From Lentzea nigeriaca (GTDB lineage: Bacteria; Actinomycetota; Actinomycetes; Mycobacteriales; Pseudonocardiaceae): a stretch of 64,000 bases of DNA. Below, in pieces: positions 53,132-61,608 of this stretch; positions within the stretch are counted from its first letter, which is position 1; each line of letters starts with the position of its first letter. The notes under the pieces are model-generated. The model had not been told where the DNA came from, ran no database searches, and was given only the letters and a program-made list of their open reading frames with translations. Position numbers and translations under genes: made by a program. The DNA is taken from positions 310,001 to 374,000 of the forward strand of contig NZ_JAFBCX010000001.1 of assembly GCF_016907955.1 (NCBI RefSeq), written 5' to 3'.

Positions 53132-55366
53132 ATTGACGAGATTGATCCTTTCATCGGAACGGCTGCCACCTCACTGCCTGCGGCGCAGGGGCTGGCGGCC
53201 ACTTGGTGGTGGCCGAAAGCGCAGGTCGGCAACACTCACCCCGGCGCGACGTCCCCGCTCGGCATGGTGTCCGCCTGCGCCTACTCCGGTGCCTATCCGA
53301 CCGGATACGGCCTCTACGCGAAGAACACCGAGGGGCAGCCGGACGAGCTGTTCGACCAGCTGCAGGCGTCCGGTTTCACCCATTTTCAACAGTCCGGTAC
53401 CGGCGCGATACGCAAGTATTACAACTACGTGCGCGTGACCCCGATGGTGCAGCAGCTCGACGTCCTCGGCCACGCCTGGCCGCTGCACGACGAGACCGCT
53501 GAAGCCGGGTACTACGCCGCGACTCTCGACACGGGCATTCGATGTGAGGTCACTGTCGGCGCCAAGGTCGCCGTCCACCGGTACACCTTTCCCGAGCATC
53601 GCAGCGCACGGATCGTCATCGACCTGTCCTGCGGCGGGCTGGCCATCGACCTCGGCCGCACCGTGCCGCTGCGGGCGCACGTGGAGAGCCTCGGCAACGG
53701 CCGCGCCCAGGGAACGGTGGTCGTCGAAGGCGTGCCGCTGTCGGTGTACATCAAGGTCGACAGTCCGGGCTGGCGGCAGATGCTCTGGCACGACCGCCGG
53801 CTGATCGAGGGTGGCACGCGGCTCGACTTCGACCGCATCAGGCAGACCACGTTGCGCCCGTTCGGGATGCTCTACATGGGCCCCACCACCGCCGGGCAGA
53901 GCGTCGAGATCCAGATCGGGTTCTCCCTGCGCGGCTGTGAACAGGCCAGGGAGAACCTGTACCGCGAATGCGGTGAGGGAGCGCCGGCGTTCGACACCGT
54001 CCGGGCGCGCACCAAGGCCCGGTGGGGCGACCACGTGGGCCGGGTGGAGGTCGAGGGCGGGTCACCCGCCAGGCGGCAGGTGTTCGCGACGGCCCTGTAC
54101 CACTCCCTGATCAAGCCGTGCTTCGCCGACGACGAGAGCCCGTTCTGGCCGTCGTCCGGGCCGTTCGTGTTCGACATCTGCACGATGTGGGACATCTACA
54201 AGACCCAGCTGCCGTTGCTCATGGCCATCTGCCCGGACCGGGCGGTCGATCTCCTGGAGTCGCTGATCCGGGTCTGTGAGGAGGAAGGCAACTTCCCCAT
54301 CGGATACCGGATGGCTCGTGGCGCGGACAGGTTCTTCCGGCAGGCGAGCGCGCTGGTCCACACCGCGCTGGCCGACGTGCACGCCCTCGGCCTCGGCGAC
54401 CTGGACTGGACCTGGGCGCTGGTGCACATGTACGACGACCTGCGCCGGATGTACGGCGAGGATTTCTACGAGCACGGCGTCGTGCACCCGATCTCGCACA
54501 CGCTCGACCTCGCCTACGCCTGCCACTGCACCTCCGGCGTCGCCAGGAGCCTGAACGACGTCCAGCTCGCCGACGACCTCGACGCGCGAAGCCGCCTGTG
54601 GTCAGGCGCGTTCGACCCGGACACCGGCCTGCTGGTCGACTCGTCGTTCTACGAAGGCGGCAAATGGAACTACTCGTTCCGGCTGCTGCACGACATGGCC
54701 GCGAGAATCGCGATGGTCGGCGGCAACGAGGCTTTCGTCAGCATGCTCGACGCGTTTTTCGGCTACGGCGCCCCGCGCGTGGCGCAGCCCGGCAAGCGGC
54801 CCGGCTCGGCGGAGATGTCGGCCGGCTACCTGCTGAACCGGTTCGAGGGGCTGAACAACGAGCCGGACATGGAAGCGCCGTGGTCCTACCACTACGCGGC
54901 TCGGCCGGACCGCACGGCCGAGATCGTGCACGCGGCGCTGACCTGGCAGTTCGGCACCGGTCCCGGCGGCCTGCCGGGCAATGACGACTCGGGCGGGCTG
55001 AGTTCTTGGTACGTGTGGGCCTCGCTCGGTCTGTTCCCGGTCGCCGGGCAGAACCTGTTCCTCGTCAACGCGCCTGCCTTCAGCCGCGCCACCCTGCACC
55101 TCGGGGACCGCGACTTCGTCATCGAGACGCGTGGCCACCGCGAGACGTCCATCAGCTCCGACGGGCTGGAGGAAAACCCGCCGCCGCAGTACGTGCAGTC
55201 CGCCCAGCTGGACGGCAAACCACTGGAGGCGGCGCACCTGCGTGCTACCGACGTCCACGCCGGTGGCCGGCTGCTGCTCGAACTAGGCCCGCACCCCTCG
55301 GAGTGGGGACGCAAGATCCTGCCGCCATCAGTGTCCGACCCGCTCGGAAAGGGGGCTCGCACATGA
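53132..55366 (+). CDS. GH92-family alpha-mannosidase-like enzyme, cytoplasmic; start codon unclear
   Basis: About 744 residues. The conserved GH92 N-terminus (IDPFIGT, then GNTHPGATSPLGMV) begins right after an in-frame stop at 53117-53119. No ATG, GTG or TTG occurs before the ATG at 53264, which would remove that motif. I give 53132 (ATT) as the earliest sensible codon; a rare start or a sequence error is possible. Later motifs are DICTMWDIYKTQLPLL and GNDDSGGLSSWYVWASLGLF, the latter holding candidate catalytic acids. No signal peptide is visible. It overlaps the next gene by four bases. GH92 enzymes are calcium-dependent exo-alpha-mannosidases; the linkage here is unknown. Confidence 0.78.
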   Translation: MDEIDPFIGTAATSLPAAQGLAATWWWPKAQVGNTHPGATSPLGMVSACAYSGAYPTGYGLYAKNTEGQPDELFDQLQASGFTHFQQSGTGAIRKYYNYVRVTPMVQQLDVLGHAWPLHDETAEAGYYAATLDTGIRCEVTVGAKVAVHRYTFPEHRSARIVIDLSCGGLAIDLGRTVPLRAHVESLGNGRAQGTVVVEGVPLSVYIKVDSPGWRQMLWHDRRLIEGGTRLDFDRIRQTTLRPFGMLYMGPTTAGQSVEIQIGFSLRGCEQARENLYRECGEGAPAFDTVRARTKARWGDHVGRVEVEGGSPARRQVFATALYHSLIKPCFADDESPFWPSSGPFVFDICTMWDIYKTQLPLLMAICPDRAVDLLESLIRVCEEEGNFPIGYRMARGADRFFRQASALVHTALADVHALGLGDLDWTWALVHMYDDLRRMYGEDFYEHGVVHPISHTLDLAYACHCTSGVARSLNDVQLADDLDARSRLWSGAFDPDTGLLVDSSFYEGGKWNYSFRLLHDMAARIAMVGGNEAFVSMLDAFFGYGAPRVAQPGKRPGSAEMSAGYLLNRFEGLNNEPDMEAPWSYHYAARPDRTAEIVHAALTWQFGTGPGGLPGNDDSGGLSSWYVWASLGLFPVAGQNLFLVNAPAFSRATLHLGDRDFVIETRGHRETSISSDGLEENPPPQYVQSAQLDGKPLEAAHLRATDVHAGGRLLLELGPHPSEWGRKILPPSVSDPLGKGART

Positions 55367-56640
55367 ACAGGCCAAGCCGTCGTCTCGTCATCGTGGTCCG
55401 GGCCGACCCAGTCATCTGCGGTCACTCCGGTGAAGCCCGCAACCTGGCCGAGGTCGCGCTCACCCGCGGCTTCGACGACGTCCGGTTGCTGACCTGGCCG
55501 ATACCCGTGCTGCAGGCGGCAGGACTGCCGCTCAAGCCGCTGGACCGGATCATGCCCTACAGCGAGGGCATCACCGTGGAGCGGCCGGAGCCGGTCGGCG
55601 ACTACCGGGTACCCGACGGCCGCTATCTGGCCGGTCTCACGGGACGCCTGGTCGAGCTGCTCGCCGAGCAGGTCCCGACCACGTGCGTGTCGATGTACCT
55701 GGCTCCTCACGACGCAGTGGTGCGCGACGCCGTCGACGCGGCCCGCGCGGCCGGCTACGCACCTGACGTCCACACCATCGCGAAGGCGGTCGGCTCGGAC
55801 GTCACCAACGTGATCCGCTCGTGCCTGCGCGAGGGGCGGTTCGGGGCAGCCGTGGTCCTGTTCACCCGGTTCCTCGCCAACGACCAGGTGATCGCCGTGT
55901 CGGAGTACACCAGGCAGGAGATCATCGCCTGCGCGGAGGCTGTCGACGCGCACTGCGGCACCCGGTTCGCCCGCCAGTGCGTGCGCCGGCTGTCGGTCAG
56001 CTACCCGCCGATCGACACCTCGGCGTACCTCGACCTCGATCCGGCGCTCGTGGACGCCGCCCTGACGCGACGCGGCCTGGAACGCGACGGGTACGTGTTG
56101 TTCCTGTCCAGGGTGACCCGGGCCAAAGGCATCTACGACCTGGTGGACGCGTTCGCCCAGTGCCAGGCGCGGTCACGGCTGAAGCTCGTGATCGCCGGCA
56201 ACGGCCCCGAACTGGAGCACCTCCAGGCGATCACGCGGCACAACGACCGGATCGTCTTCCTCACCGACGTGGAGGACGAGGAAAAGCCGCTGCTGATGAA
56301 CGGCTGCGCCGTGTACGCGCTGCCGACCAAGCCCGAACCGGACTTCGTCGAGACCTTCGGCATCGCGCTGACCGAGAAGATGCTCGCTGGCGGCGGGCCG
56401 GTGATCACGACCACCACCGGAGGCGTCGGCGAAGCGGTGGGCGGGACGGCCATCATCGTCGAGGCCGGGAACGCGGACCAGATCGCCACTTCGATCGACC
56501 GGGTGGTGTTCGACATGTCAGCCGAGGAACGGCAACTCATGGCGGACCGAGCACGCGAGCACGCCCTGTCCTTCGACCGTGTCCGCGTGTTCGACGGCCT
56601 CTTCGCCACACCCAACCCGGCTGTCGCCCTGACGGGATGA
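55363..56640 (+). CDS. Glycosyltransferase family 4 (GT-B) protein
   Basis: 425 residues. The N-terminal domain starts LVIVVRADPVICGHSGEARN; the C-terminal domain has VLFLSRVTRAKGIYDLVDAF, LVIAGNGPELEHL and the donor-binding ETFGIALTEKMLAGG (ExxxxxxxE). These are hallmarks of retaining GT4 enzymes such as sucrose-phosphate synthase or MshA. The ATG overlaps the GH92 stop (ATGA), so both are made together. A linked synthesis/trimming pair for a mannose-containing glycoside is conceivable. Confidence 0.85.
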   Translation: MNRPSRRLVIVVRADPVICGHSGEARNLAEVALTRGFDDVRLLTWPIPVLQAAGLPLKPLDRIMPYSEGITVERPEPVGDYRVPDGRYLAGLTGRLVELLAEQVPTTCVSMYLAPHDAVVRDAVDAARAAGYAPDVHTIAKAVGSDVTNVIRSCLREGRFGAAVVLFTRFLANDQVIAVSEYTRQEIIACAEAVDAHCGTRFARQCVRRLSVSYPPIDTSAYLDLDPALVDAALTRRGLERDGYVLFLSRVTRAKGIYDLVDAFAQCQARSRLKLVIAGNGPELEHLQAITRHNDRIVFLTDVEDEEKPLLMNGCAVYALPTKPEPDFVETFGIALTEKMLAGGGPVITTTTGGVGEAVGGTAIIVEAGNADQIATSIDRVVFDMSAEERQLMADRAREHALSFDRVRVFDGLFATPNPAVALTG

Positions 56641-57169
56641 ACCCGTGATCGCCTGCACGCGGTGACTGTTCTCCTTCGTCGGTTGCCGGAACACCACTTG
56701 GCGCGGTTGCGCTGACCTCGGGCCGTACCGCGCGCATCGCGTCGCCAACGAGTCGGCCCTGGGACTCCGCGCCGTCGCTGTCGAGCCAGAGCGCGTTGGC
56801 CGCGTTCAGGCAGGCTCATGCGTGCAGCGACGAGCGGGGTCGGCAGTTCCTGCCAGCGCAGCTGCTGTTCCAGCCGGCCTGCTCGCAGTGCGGGGGACGT
56901 GCCGGCCACCTCGGTCCGATATGGACAGTTCGGATCTGTGCATAGTGGACTCACGGGAGGCGTCGCCGGACGAGCCGGGCGCGGGAAGGATCCCGCGCCG
57001 GTCACCGCCAGATGGACCGGTGTTCGGCTGCGTCGCGGACGCGTGCCTGTCTGGGTTCCTATCCCGTCCACATCGGACACTCCGGCCGACCGCTGCCTGG
57101 AACGGTGACAAGCGAGCACGAGGTGCCGGTAGGGGGACTACCGGCACCTCGTGGGTGATCACTGACCGA
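56641..57169. other. Intergenic region, possible pabB-like remnant and a terminator
   Basis: About 530 bases without an intact gene. Around 56700-56800 the minus strand reads ANALWLDSDGAESQGRLVGD, which recalls the N-terminal region of aminodeoxychorismate synthase component I (PabB), but the frame is broken on both sides and nothing else of that protein follows. I treat this as a weak hint only. A strong hairpin occupies 57117-57153. Confidence 0.35.
57117..57153. terminator. Hairpin terminator downstream of the CHAP gene
   Basis: A perfect 16-bp stem (57117-57132 with 57138-57153) and a 5-base loop lie 17 bases after the CHAP gene stop on the minus strand. Confidence 0.8.
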
Positions 57170-57991
57170 TCAGAAGTGGAGCATCCACTGGAAGTCGGCC
57201 TGGGCGTTGCTCACGTGGACGTTCTTGCGGGTGCCGTAGGCGAGCGGGTTGTTCCAGTTGTACTCCTCGACGTCGAACGAGCCGTCGGAGTGGACCGCGT
57301 TGACGTAGGCGACGTGACCGACCCTGTGAACGTCGTTGACGGCGATGGCGCCGACCTTCGGGGTCTTGTTGACCGTGACGCCGACGCGGCGGGCGGCGTC
57401 GTCCCAGGTGCCGGCGTTGCCCCACGTGGTTCCGCCGTAGGAGTTGCTGAAGCTGGGAACACCGAGCCTGCTGGCGATCCGGTAGGCCGCGAAGGCGGTG
57501 CAGTTGTTCTGGGCGAACCCGCGGGGACGGCCGTCGTAGTCGTTGGTCGGGCTTTGTGAACCGCCGCCGCCCCCGGTGAGGAACTTGTGGCTGGCGTTGT
57601 TGTTCTTCAGCGTGGCGTTGAGATTGCCGGCCGCGCCGGGCGCGAAGTCCTGGTGCGCTCCGCCGAAGTCGCTGTTGAAGTACACCCGCACCGTGTGGCT
57701 GGTGCGGTTGCGCACTGATGCCGCGTTGTTCTTCGTGCACACGCCTTTGCCGGCGCCGTCGCCCTTGAACTCGTAGCAGGACGGCTGGGTGGCGCCGAGA
57801 TCGCTGATCGAGCCGGTGAAGTCGGAGATCGAGCCGGCCTGGTTGCTGTTGTAGTAGTAGCAGAACTCTCCGCTGTCGCAGTCCCCGTCCCGGCTCGCGG
57901 CGAACGCGGGCGAGGCGGTGGCGGCCATGAGGGGCGCGACCAGGGCCAGTGCGGCCCCGGCGACGGCGAGCGTCAGGCGTGCGATTTTCAC
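57170..57991 (-). CDS. Secreted CHAP-domain amidase with N-terminal crystallin-like (I36-type) domain
   Basis: 273 residues. A signal peptide (cleavage near AFAAS) is followed by a beta/gamma-crystallin-like or peptidase-inhibitor-I36-like domain (~35-145, CDSGEFCYYYNSN and VYFNSDFGGAHQDF). A Gly/Ser linker then leads to a CHAP domain with the catalytic Cys in AQNNCTAFAAYR and His in HRVGHVAYVN. CHAP enzymes cut peptidoglycan amide bonds outside the cell. The start is GTG 57991. It lies downstream of and co-directional with a second cell-wall enzyme, 53 bp apart. Confidence 0.85.
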   Translation of the reverse strand: MKIARLTLAVAGAALALVAPLMAATASPAFAASRDGDCDSGEFCYYYNSNQAGSISDFTGSISDLGATQPSCYEFKGDGAGKGVCTKNNAASVRNRTSHTVRVYFNSDFGGAHQDFAPGAAGNLNATLKNNNASHKFLTGGGGGSQSPTNDYDGRPRGFAQNNCTAFAAYRIASRLGVPSFSNSYGGTTWGNAGTWDDAARRVGVTVNKTPKVGAIAVNDVHRVGHVAYVNAVHSDGSFDVEEYNWNNPLAYGTRKNVHVSNAQADFQWMLHF

Positions 57992-58044
57992 GGGTTTCCC
58001 ATTTCGTGAGGTGTCAATGATCGGGGTGGCGTCCGGGCTTCCGG

Positions 58045-58884
58045 TCAGTGCGCGCGCTGGTAGTCCTCCCACGTCTTGATCGGGACGCGGGGACCGTCGT
58101 CGGGGCGGCGGTTGCCGAGGCCGTTCATGCCGAGGTAGTAGTCACCGACCTGGTTCTGGGCCTGGGTGGACTGGTCGGTGTCGTTGATCGCCACCGCGTG
58201 GATGTGCCACGGCCACTGGCCCTGGGCCGGGCTGCGGACCCAGGCGGCGAAGCCGACCTGGCGCAGCGCACGGGCGACGGCGGTGCGGGTGTCGGCGGAC
58301 ATGCCGTCGACGTTGATGTCCACGACGCCGCCGCCGTCGTGGGTGCCGGCGGAGGTCGGGTCGCCACCGGGGTTGTAGGAGCCCTGATCCAGCTTGAGGC
58401 GGCGTCCCAGCACACGCTCGGCCTCGGTCAGCATCGCCTGGGTGCGGGTGTTGACGACGTACCCGTCACGCTGAACCTTCGAGCCCGGCTTGATCACGTG
58501 GGAGACCGTGAACCGGCCCTGCCCGAGCGAGGCCAGCGAACTCGCGCCGGGCAGGCCGTTCGCGGCCAGTCCGGTGTATCCGAGCGAACGCTGGTAGGCC
58601 GCGTACGCCTTGATGGTCGTGGTTCCGAAGTAGCCGTCGACCCACTGGGCGTCCAGCAGATTGCGTGCCTGGAGTGCCTTCTCGACGGCCAGCACGGAAT
58701 CCTTGGCGCCAGGGGTCAGCGTGTCGTCGGCGCGCCGGGGATCGATCTGGGCGGCCAGGACGGTGGCTTCCATGTTGACGACGGGCGCGGCGGCAGCCTG
58801 CGTCGCGTTCAACGTCAGGCTGCCCAGGACCGCGAAGGTCGCCAGCGCCGTAATGGCGCCCTGGGTCTTCATCTTCGTCTTCAT
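58045..58884 (-). CDS. Secreted peptidoglycan-binding protein with M15/VanY-like peptidase domain
   Basis: 279 residues. A signal peptide (ending near AAAAP) is followed by a PG_binding_1 helical domain (VDGYFGTTTIKAYAAYQRSL) and a C-terminal domain with GTHDGGGVVDIN and WPWHIHAV. These supply the His/Asp/His zinc ligands seen in D-Ala-D-Ala carboxypeptidases and related M15 enzymes. The HxxGxxxD spacing is slightly non-standard. It probably trims peptidoglycan peptides and pairs with the CHAP enzyme downstream. Confidence 0.82.
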   Translation of the reverse strand: MKTKMKTQGAITALATFAVLGSLTLNATQAAAAPVVNMEATVLAAQIDPRRADDTLTPGAKDSVLAVEKALQARNLLDAQWVDGYFGTTTIKAYAAYQRSLGYTGLAANGLPGASSLASLGQGRFTVSHVIKPGSKVQRDGYVVNTRTQAMLTEAERVLGRRLKLDQGSYNPGGDPTSAGTHDGGGVVDINVDGMSADTRTAVARALRQVGFAAWVRSPAQGQWPWHIHAVAINDTDQSTQAQNQVGDYYLGMNGLGNRRPDDGPRVPIKTWEDYQRAH

Positions 58885-59210
58885 GCGGTGTTTCTTTCCG
58901 TTCGGTCAAAGCCTGGCCACGGCCTCGGTCCAGCGCCGGGAATCGTGTGCGTGCGGCTTGTCGTGGAGGTGCGTTTCCCGCGGCCAGGGGTCAGCAGGCC
59001 GTCACACCGTTGGACGGTGTGACCGTGTTCTGGCAGTGGGACGGCGCGAGCGCAGTGCCTTGGGACAAGGCTCGGACATGGCGCTGACAAAGCTCTGACA
59101 ACGATCGCTGCGCCTGACAAAGCTCTGACACGGCGATGCGCAGTTTCGAGGCCTCGCCCGCACTGGCGACCGCTCGTTCGTGTACGGCGCCGCGAGTAGG
59201 CTTGGGGGAC
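58885..59210. other. Divergent intergenic region with repeats
   Basis: About 325 bases between the M15-like gene and the AraC gene. The only structure seen is the set of three related repeats listed separately; otherwise there is nothing recognisable. Confidence 0.5.
59062..59130. repeat. Three related 17-bp repeats upstream of the AraC gene
   Basis: CTGACAAAGCTCTGACA occurs identically at 59084-59100 and 59114-59130, 30 bp apart. A degenerate copy, GGGACAAGGCTCGGACA, lies at 59062-59078. Each unit contains GACA twice. AraC proteins bind direct repeats, so this is probably an operator array for the regulator 80 bp downstream. Confidence 0.55.
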
Positions 59211-60098
59211 ATGGTGTTCGACTCGGCCCGGTTCGACATGCAGCCCTATGTCGGTTTCGAGATGGATCGCTTCGTCCGGCGGACGTTCTGCAGCTGGGAG
59301 GACGCGGGCTGGCGCTCCCTGCTGGTGCAGCGGTTCGAGCACGTCCCGGTCGCGGAGGACCTGGCCTTGCCCGGCGCGGCCGACCTGCACCTGGTGCTCC
59401 CGATCTCCGGGCTGGCCGAGATGGAGACGCGGGACGGCGGCCGCGCCGTGCACGATCGGTGGCGTCCTGGCCGGCTCCAGCTGGGCCTCCCGCACCAGGC
59501 CACCGTCCGCCGCTACCGCGGGGACGCGGACATGCGCAGCGTCCAGGTGCACATCCCGCGCGACATCGTGGATTCGGCGGTGGCTCGGCTCGGTGGCGAC
59601 GTTCCGGACTTCGAGGCCATGGCAGCGTCGGTCGGCGGCGACCCGCTGATCGAGGAAATGGTCCGGGCGCTCGGCTCCGCTGGCGCAGCCGATGACCTGT
59701 ACGCCGAGACCGGGGCCGCTTTCCTGACCATGCACCTGCTGACTCGGCACGGGCGGCTGCGAGCTGACCGGCCCCCGGCTCGGGAGGACGCCCGCGTGCG
59801 CGCGGCCGTCGCGTTCCTGCGTGAGCGGCTGGCCGAACCGGTCACGCTGGCCGACGTCGCCGACGAGGTGCACCTGTCGGTCTATCACCTCGTCCGGGTG
59901 TTCCGGGCCGCGACCGGACAGACCCCGCACCGGTTCCTCACCGGGCTGCGGGTCGAGGAGGCGAAGCGGTTGCTCCGCGAAACCGATCTGCCGCTGGACC
60001 GGATCGCGCCGCGGTGCGGCTTCACCAGTCCCGGCGCCCTCTCGGCCGCGTTCGTGCGCCACACCGGAATCCGCCCGTCGGCCTACCGCAATTCCTGA
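59211..60098 (+). CDS. AraC-family transcriptional regulator
   Basis: 295 residues. The N-terminal half is a cupin-like AraC-binding domain; the C-terminal ~100 residues carry two helix-turn-helix motifs (LADVADEVHLSVYHLVRVFR and LDRIAPRCGFTSPGALSAAF) and end in GIRPSAYRNS, typical of the family. Start ATG 59211, with a GGGGGA just upstream. Targets may be the SRPBCC gene 58 bp downstream or itself through the upstream repeats. Confidence 0.88.
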   Translation: MVFDSARFDMQPYVGFEMDRFVRRTFCSWEDAGWRSLLVQRFEHVPVAEDLALPGAADLHLVLPISGLAEMETRDGGRAVHDRWRPGRLQLGLPHQATVRRYRGDADMRSVQVHIPRDIVDSAVARLGGDVPDFEAMAASVGGDPLIEEMVRALGSAGAADDLYAETGAAFLTMHLLTRHGRLRADRPPAREDARVRAAVAFLRERLAEPVTLADVADEVHLSVYHLVRVFRAATGQTPHRFLTGLRVEEAKRLLRETDLPLDRIAPRCGFTSPGALSAAFVRHTGIRPSAYRNS

Positions 60099-60156
60099 CC
60101 GGTACACCGCAATTCCCCGCCTGGGCAGGGGTTCAGGCCCGCCATAGCCTGACTTC

Positions 60157-60609
60157 ATGACCCAGCAGTCCTACGACGTCACCGCCGAATCCGCGGCACC
60201 GCCCTCGGCGGTATGGGCACTGTTGCTCGATCCCCACAGCTGGCCGGCCTGGTCCCGCGTCGACGCCCTGGAAACCGCGCAGTCGGCCGGCCTCTCTTCC
60301 GACGGCCGGGACGGTGTCGGCGCGGTGCGCGCGTTCCGGACCGGAAAGGTCGTCACCAAGGAACGCATCACCGCGCTGGAGCCGGAACGCCGATTCGCCT
60401 ACGAGGGCACCGAAAACCCGCAGCTGACCGACTACCGGGCGGAGGTCGAGCTGGAGGAGTTGCCTGGCGGCGGAACGCGGATCCGGTGGCACGGCACCTA
60501 TTCGGCGCGCTGGGGAATGCGCTGGTTCCTCCGGCGATACCTGCGCCGCTTCATGCGGGACATGGCGGCCGGGCTGGCCGGCCACGCCGCCGGGGTGCGG
60601 GCGGCGTGA
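60157..60609 (+). CDS. SRPBCC-family (polyketide cyclase/START-like) protein
   Basis: 150 residues with the helix-grip fold pattern: VTAESAAPPSAVWALLLDPH at the start and a central RFAYEGTENPQLTDYRAEVE strand region. Small proteins of this type bind hydrophobic ligands; function here is unknown. The C-terminal RRFMRDMAAGLAGHAA helix is usual. It is convergent with the next gene, five bases apart. Confidence 0.8.
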   Translation: MTQQSYDVTAESAAPPSAVWALLLDPHSWPAWSRVDALETAQSAGLSSDGRDGVGAVRAFRTGKVVTKERITALEPERRFAYEGTENPQLTDYRAEVELEELPGGGTRIRWHGTYSARWGMRWFLRRYLRRFMRDMAAGLAGHAAGVRAA

Positions 60610-60614
60610 ACCCC

Positions 60615-61604
60615 TTATGTGTCAAGTAGTGCTGGGACGAAGATGTCCTCGCACGTCAGCAGGCGCTGCGACAGGCCCTGTTCGTGGTGGTAGCGCAGGA
60701 ACGTGTCCACGGCCGCGCGGTTGGCTTTCACGCCGTAGGGCCACCAGTCGTCCCCGAGCAACCGTTGGTTCTCCGCGAACAGTTCGCTGAACCACGGGGT
60801 CATGATGGCCATGTGCTGCTTCACCGCGCCCTCGCGGTACCGGCGGACCGTGATCTCCTTCGCTTCATCGAAGGCCCGGTAGACGGCGGTGAGCAGGTCC
60901 GGTCGCGCCGCGAGTTCCTTGCGCACCGCGATGGTGTGCATCATCGGGAAGATGCCGGTCCGCCGGTAGTACGCGCGCTCGACCGTCGGGTAGTCGGGGA
61001 ACAACCGCGCGACCTTCGGAGATCCGTCGAGCAGCGCCTGCGGAACGTCGACCGAGATCAGGGCGTCGATCTCACCCGACTCGAGCAGCGCCCCCAGCGT
61101 CTCGCCGTCGGTGGTGTGCCGGATGTCCACGCCCGGGGGCACCGGCTGGGGGATCCAGTCGAACGACGGCAGCGGGTGGTTGGTACCGCCGACGACCCAG
61201 CGGCACTGGTCGGGCGTGACACCGTACTCGTCGGCCAGGATGCCCTTGGGCCAGATGCCGGCGTCGTGGCCGTACAGCGCGAACTCACCGATGGCCCTGC
61301 CCGCGAGATCCTGCGGCCCCTCGATGCCGCTGGAGGTGTTGACGAAGATCGCCGAGTGCCGGAAGTTCCGGTTCGGGAAGATCGGCAACGCCAGGAACGG
61401 CGGATCATCGAGGTCGAACAGGCGCAGCAGGTAGGTCAGCCCCAGTTCCGCGACATCGAAGTCCCCACGCACCATCCGCTGGAAGAGGTCGGACACCAGC
61501 GGTGCCGTCTCGAACGTGGCGTCCACGTCCTCGATGGTCACGGTCCCGTCGAGCAGCGCCGCGGTGTGCTCGTACTGGTAGACGCCGACGGTCAGCTCGG
61601 TCAT
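60615..61604 (-). CDS. 4,5-dihydroxyphthalate decarboxylase-like / substrate-binding-protein-fold enzyme
   Basis: 329 residues without a signal peptide. It has the periplasmic-binding-protein-like fold of Pht5-type decarboxylases (LTVGVYQYEHTAALLDG, FALYGHDAGIWPKGILADEY). Databases often call these ABC transporter substrate-binding proteins, but the missing export signal and absent permease genes favour a cytoplasmic enzyme. Aromatic ring decarboxylation is inferred. The start is ATG 61604, five bases after the upstream SMP-30 stop region. Confidence 0.7.
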   Translation of the reverse strand: MTELTVGVYQYEHTAALLDGTVTIEDVDATFETAPLVSDLFQRMVRGDFDVAELGLTYLLRLFDLDDPPFLALPIFPNRNFRHSAIFVNTSSGIEGPQDLAGRAIGEFALYGHDAGIWPKGILADEYGVTPDQCRWVVGGTNHPLPSFDWIPQPVPPGVDIRHTTDGETLGALLESGEIDALISVDVPQALLDGSPKVARLFPDYPTVERAYYRRTGIFPMMHTIAVRKELAARPDLLTAVYRAFDEAKEITVRRYREGAVKQHMAIMTPWFSELFAENQRLLGDDWWPYGVKANRAAVDTFLRYHHEQGLSQRLLTCEDIFVPALLDT

Positions 61605-61608
61605 CCGT

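Noticed and set aside
57170-58884. Phage lysis cassette
   Set aside because: Both cell-wall enzymes have signal peptides and host-like codon use, and there is no holin or structural phage gene.
60615-61604. ABC transporter substrate-binding lipoprotein
   Set aside because: There is no signal peptide or lipobox and no permease or ATPase genes nearby.
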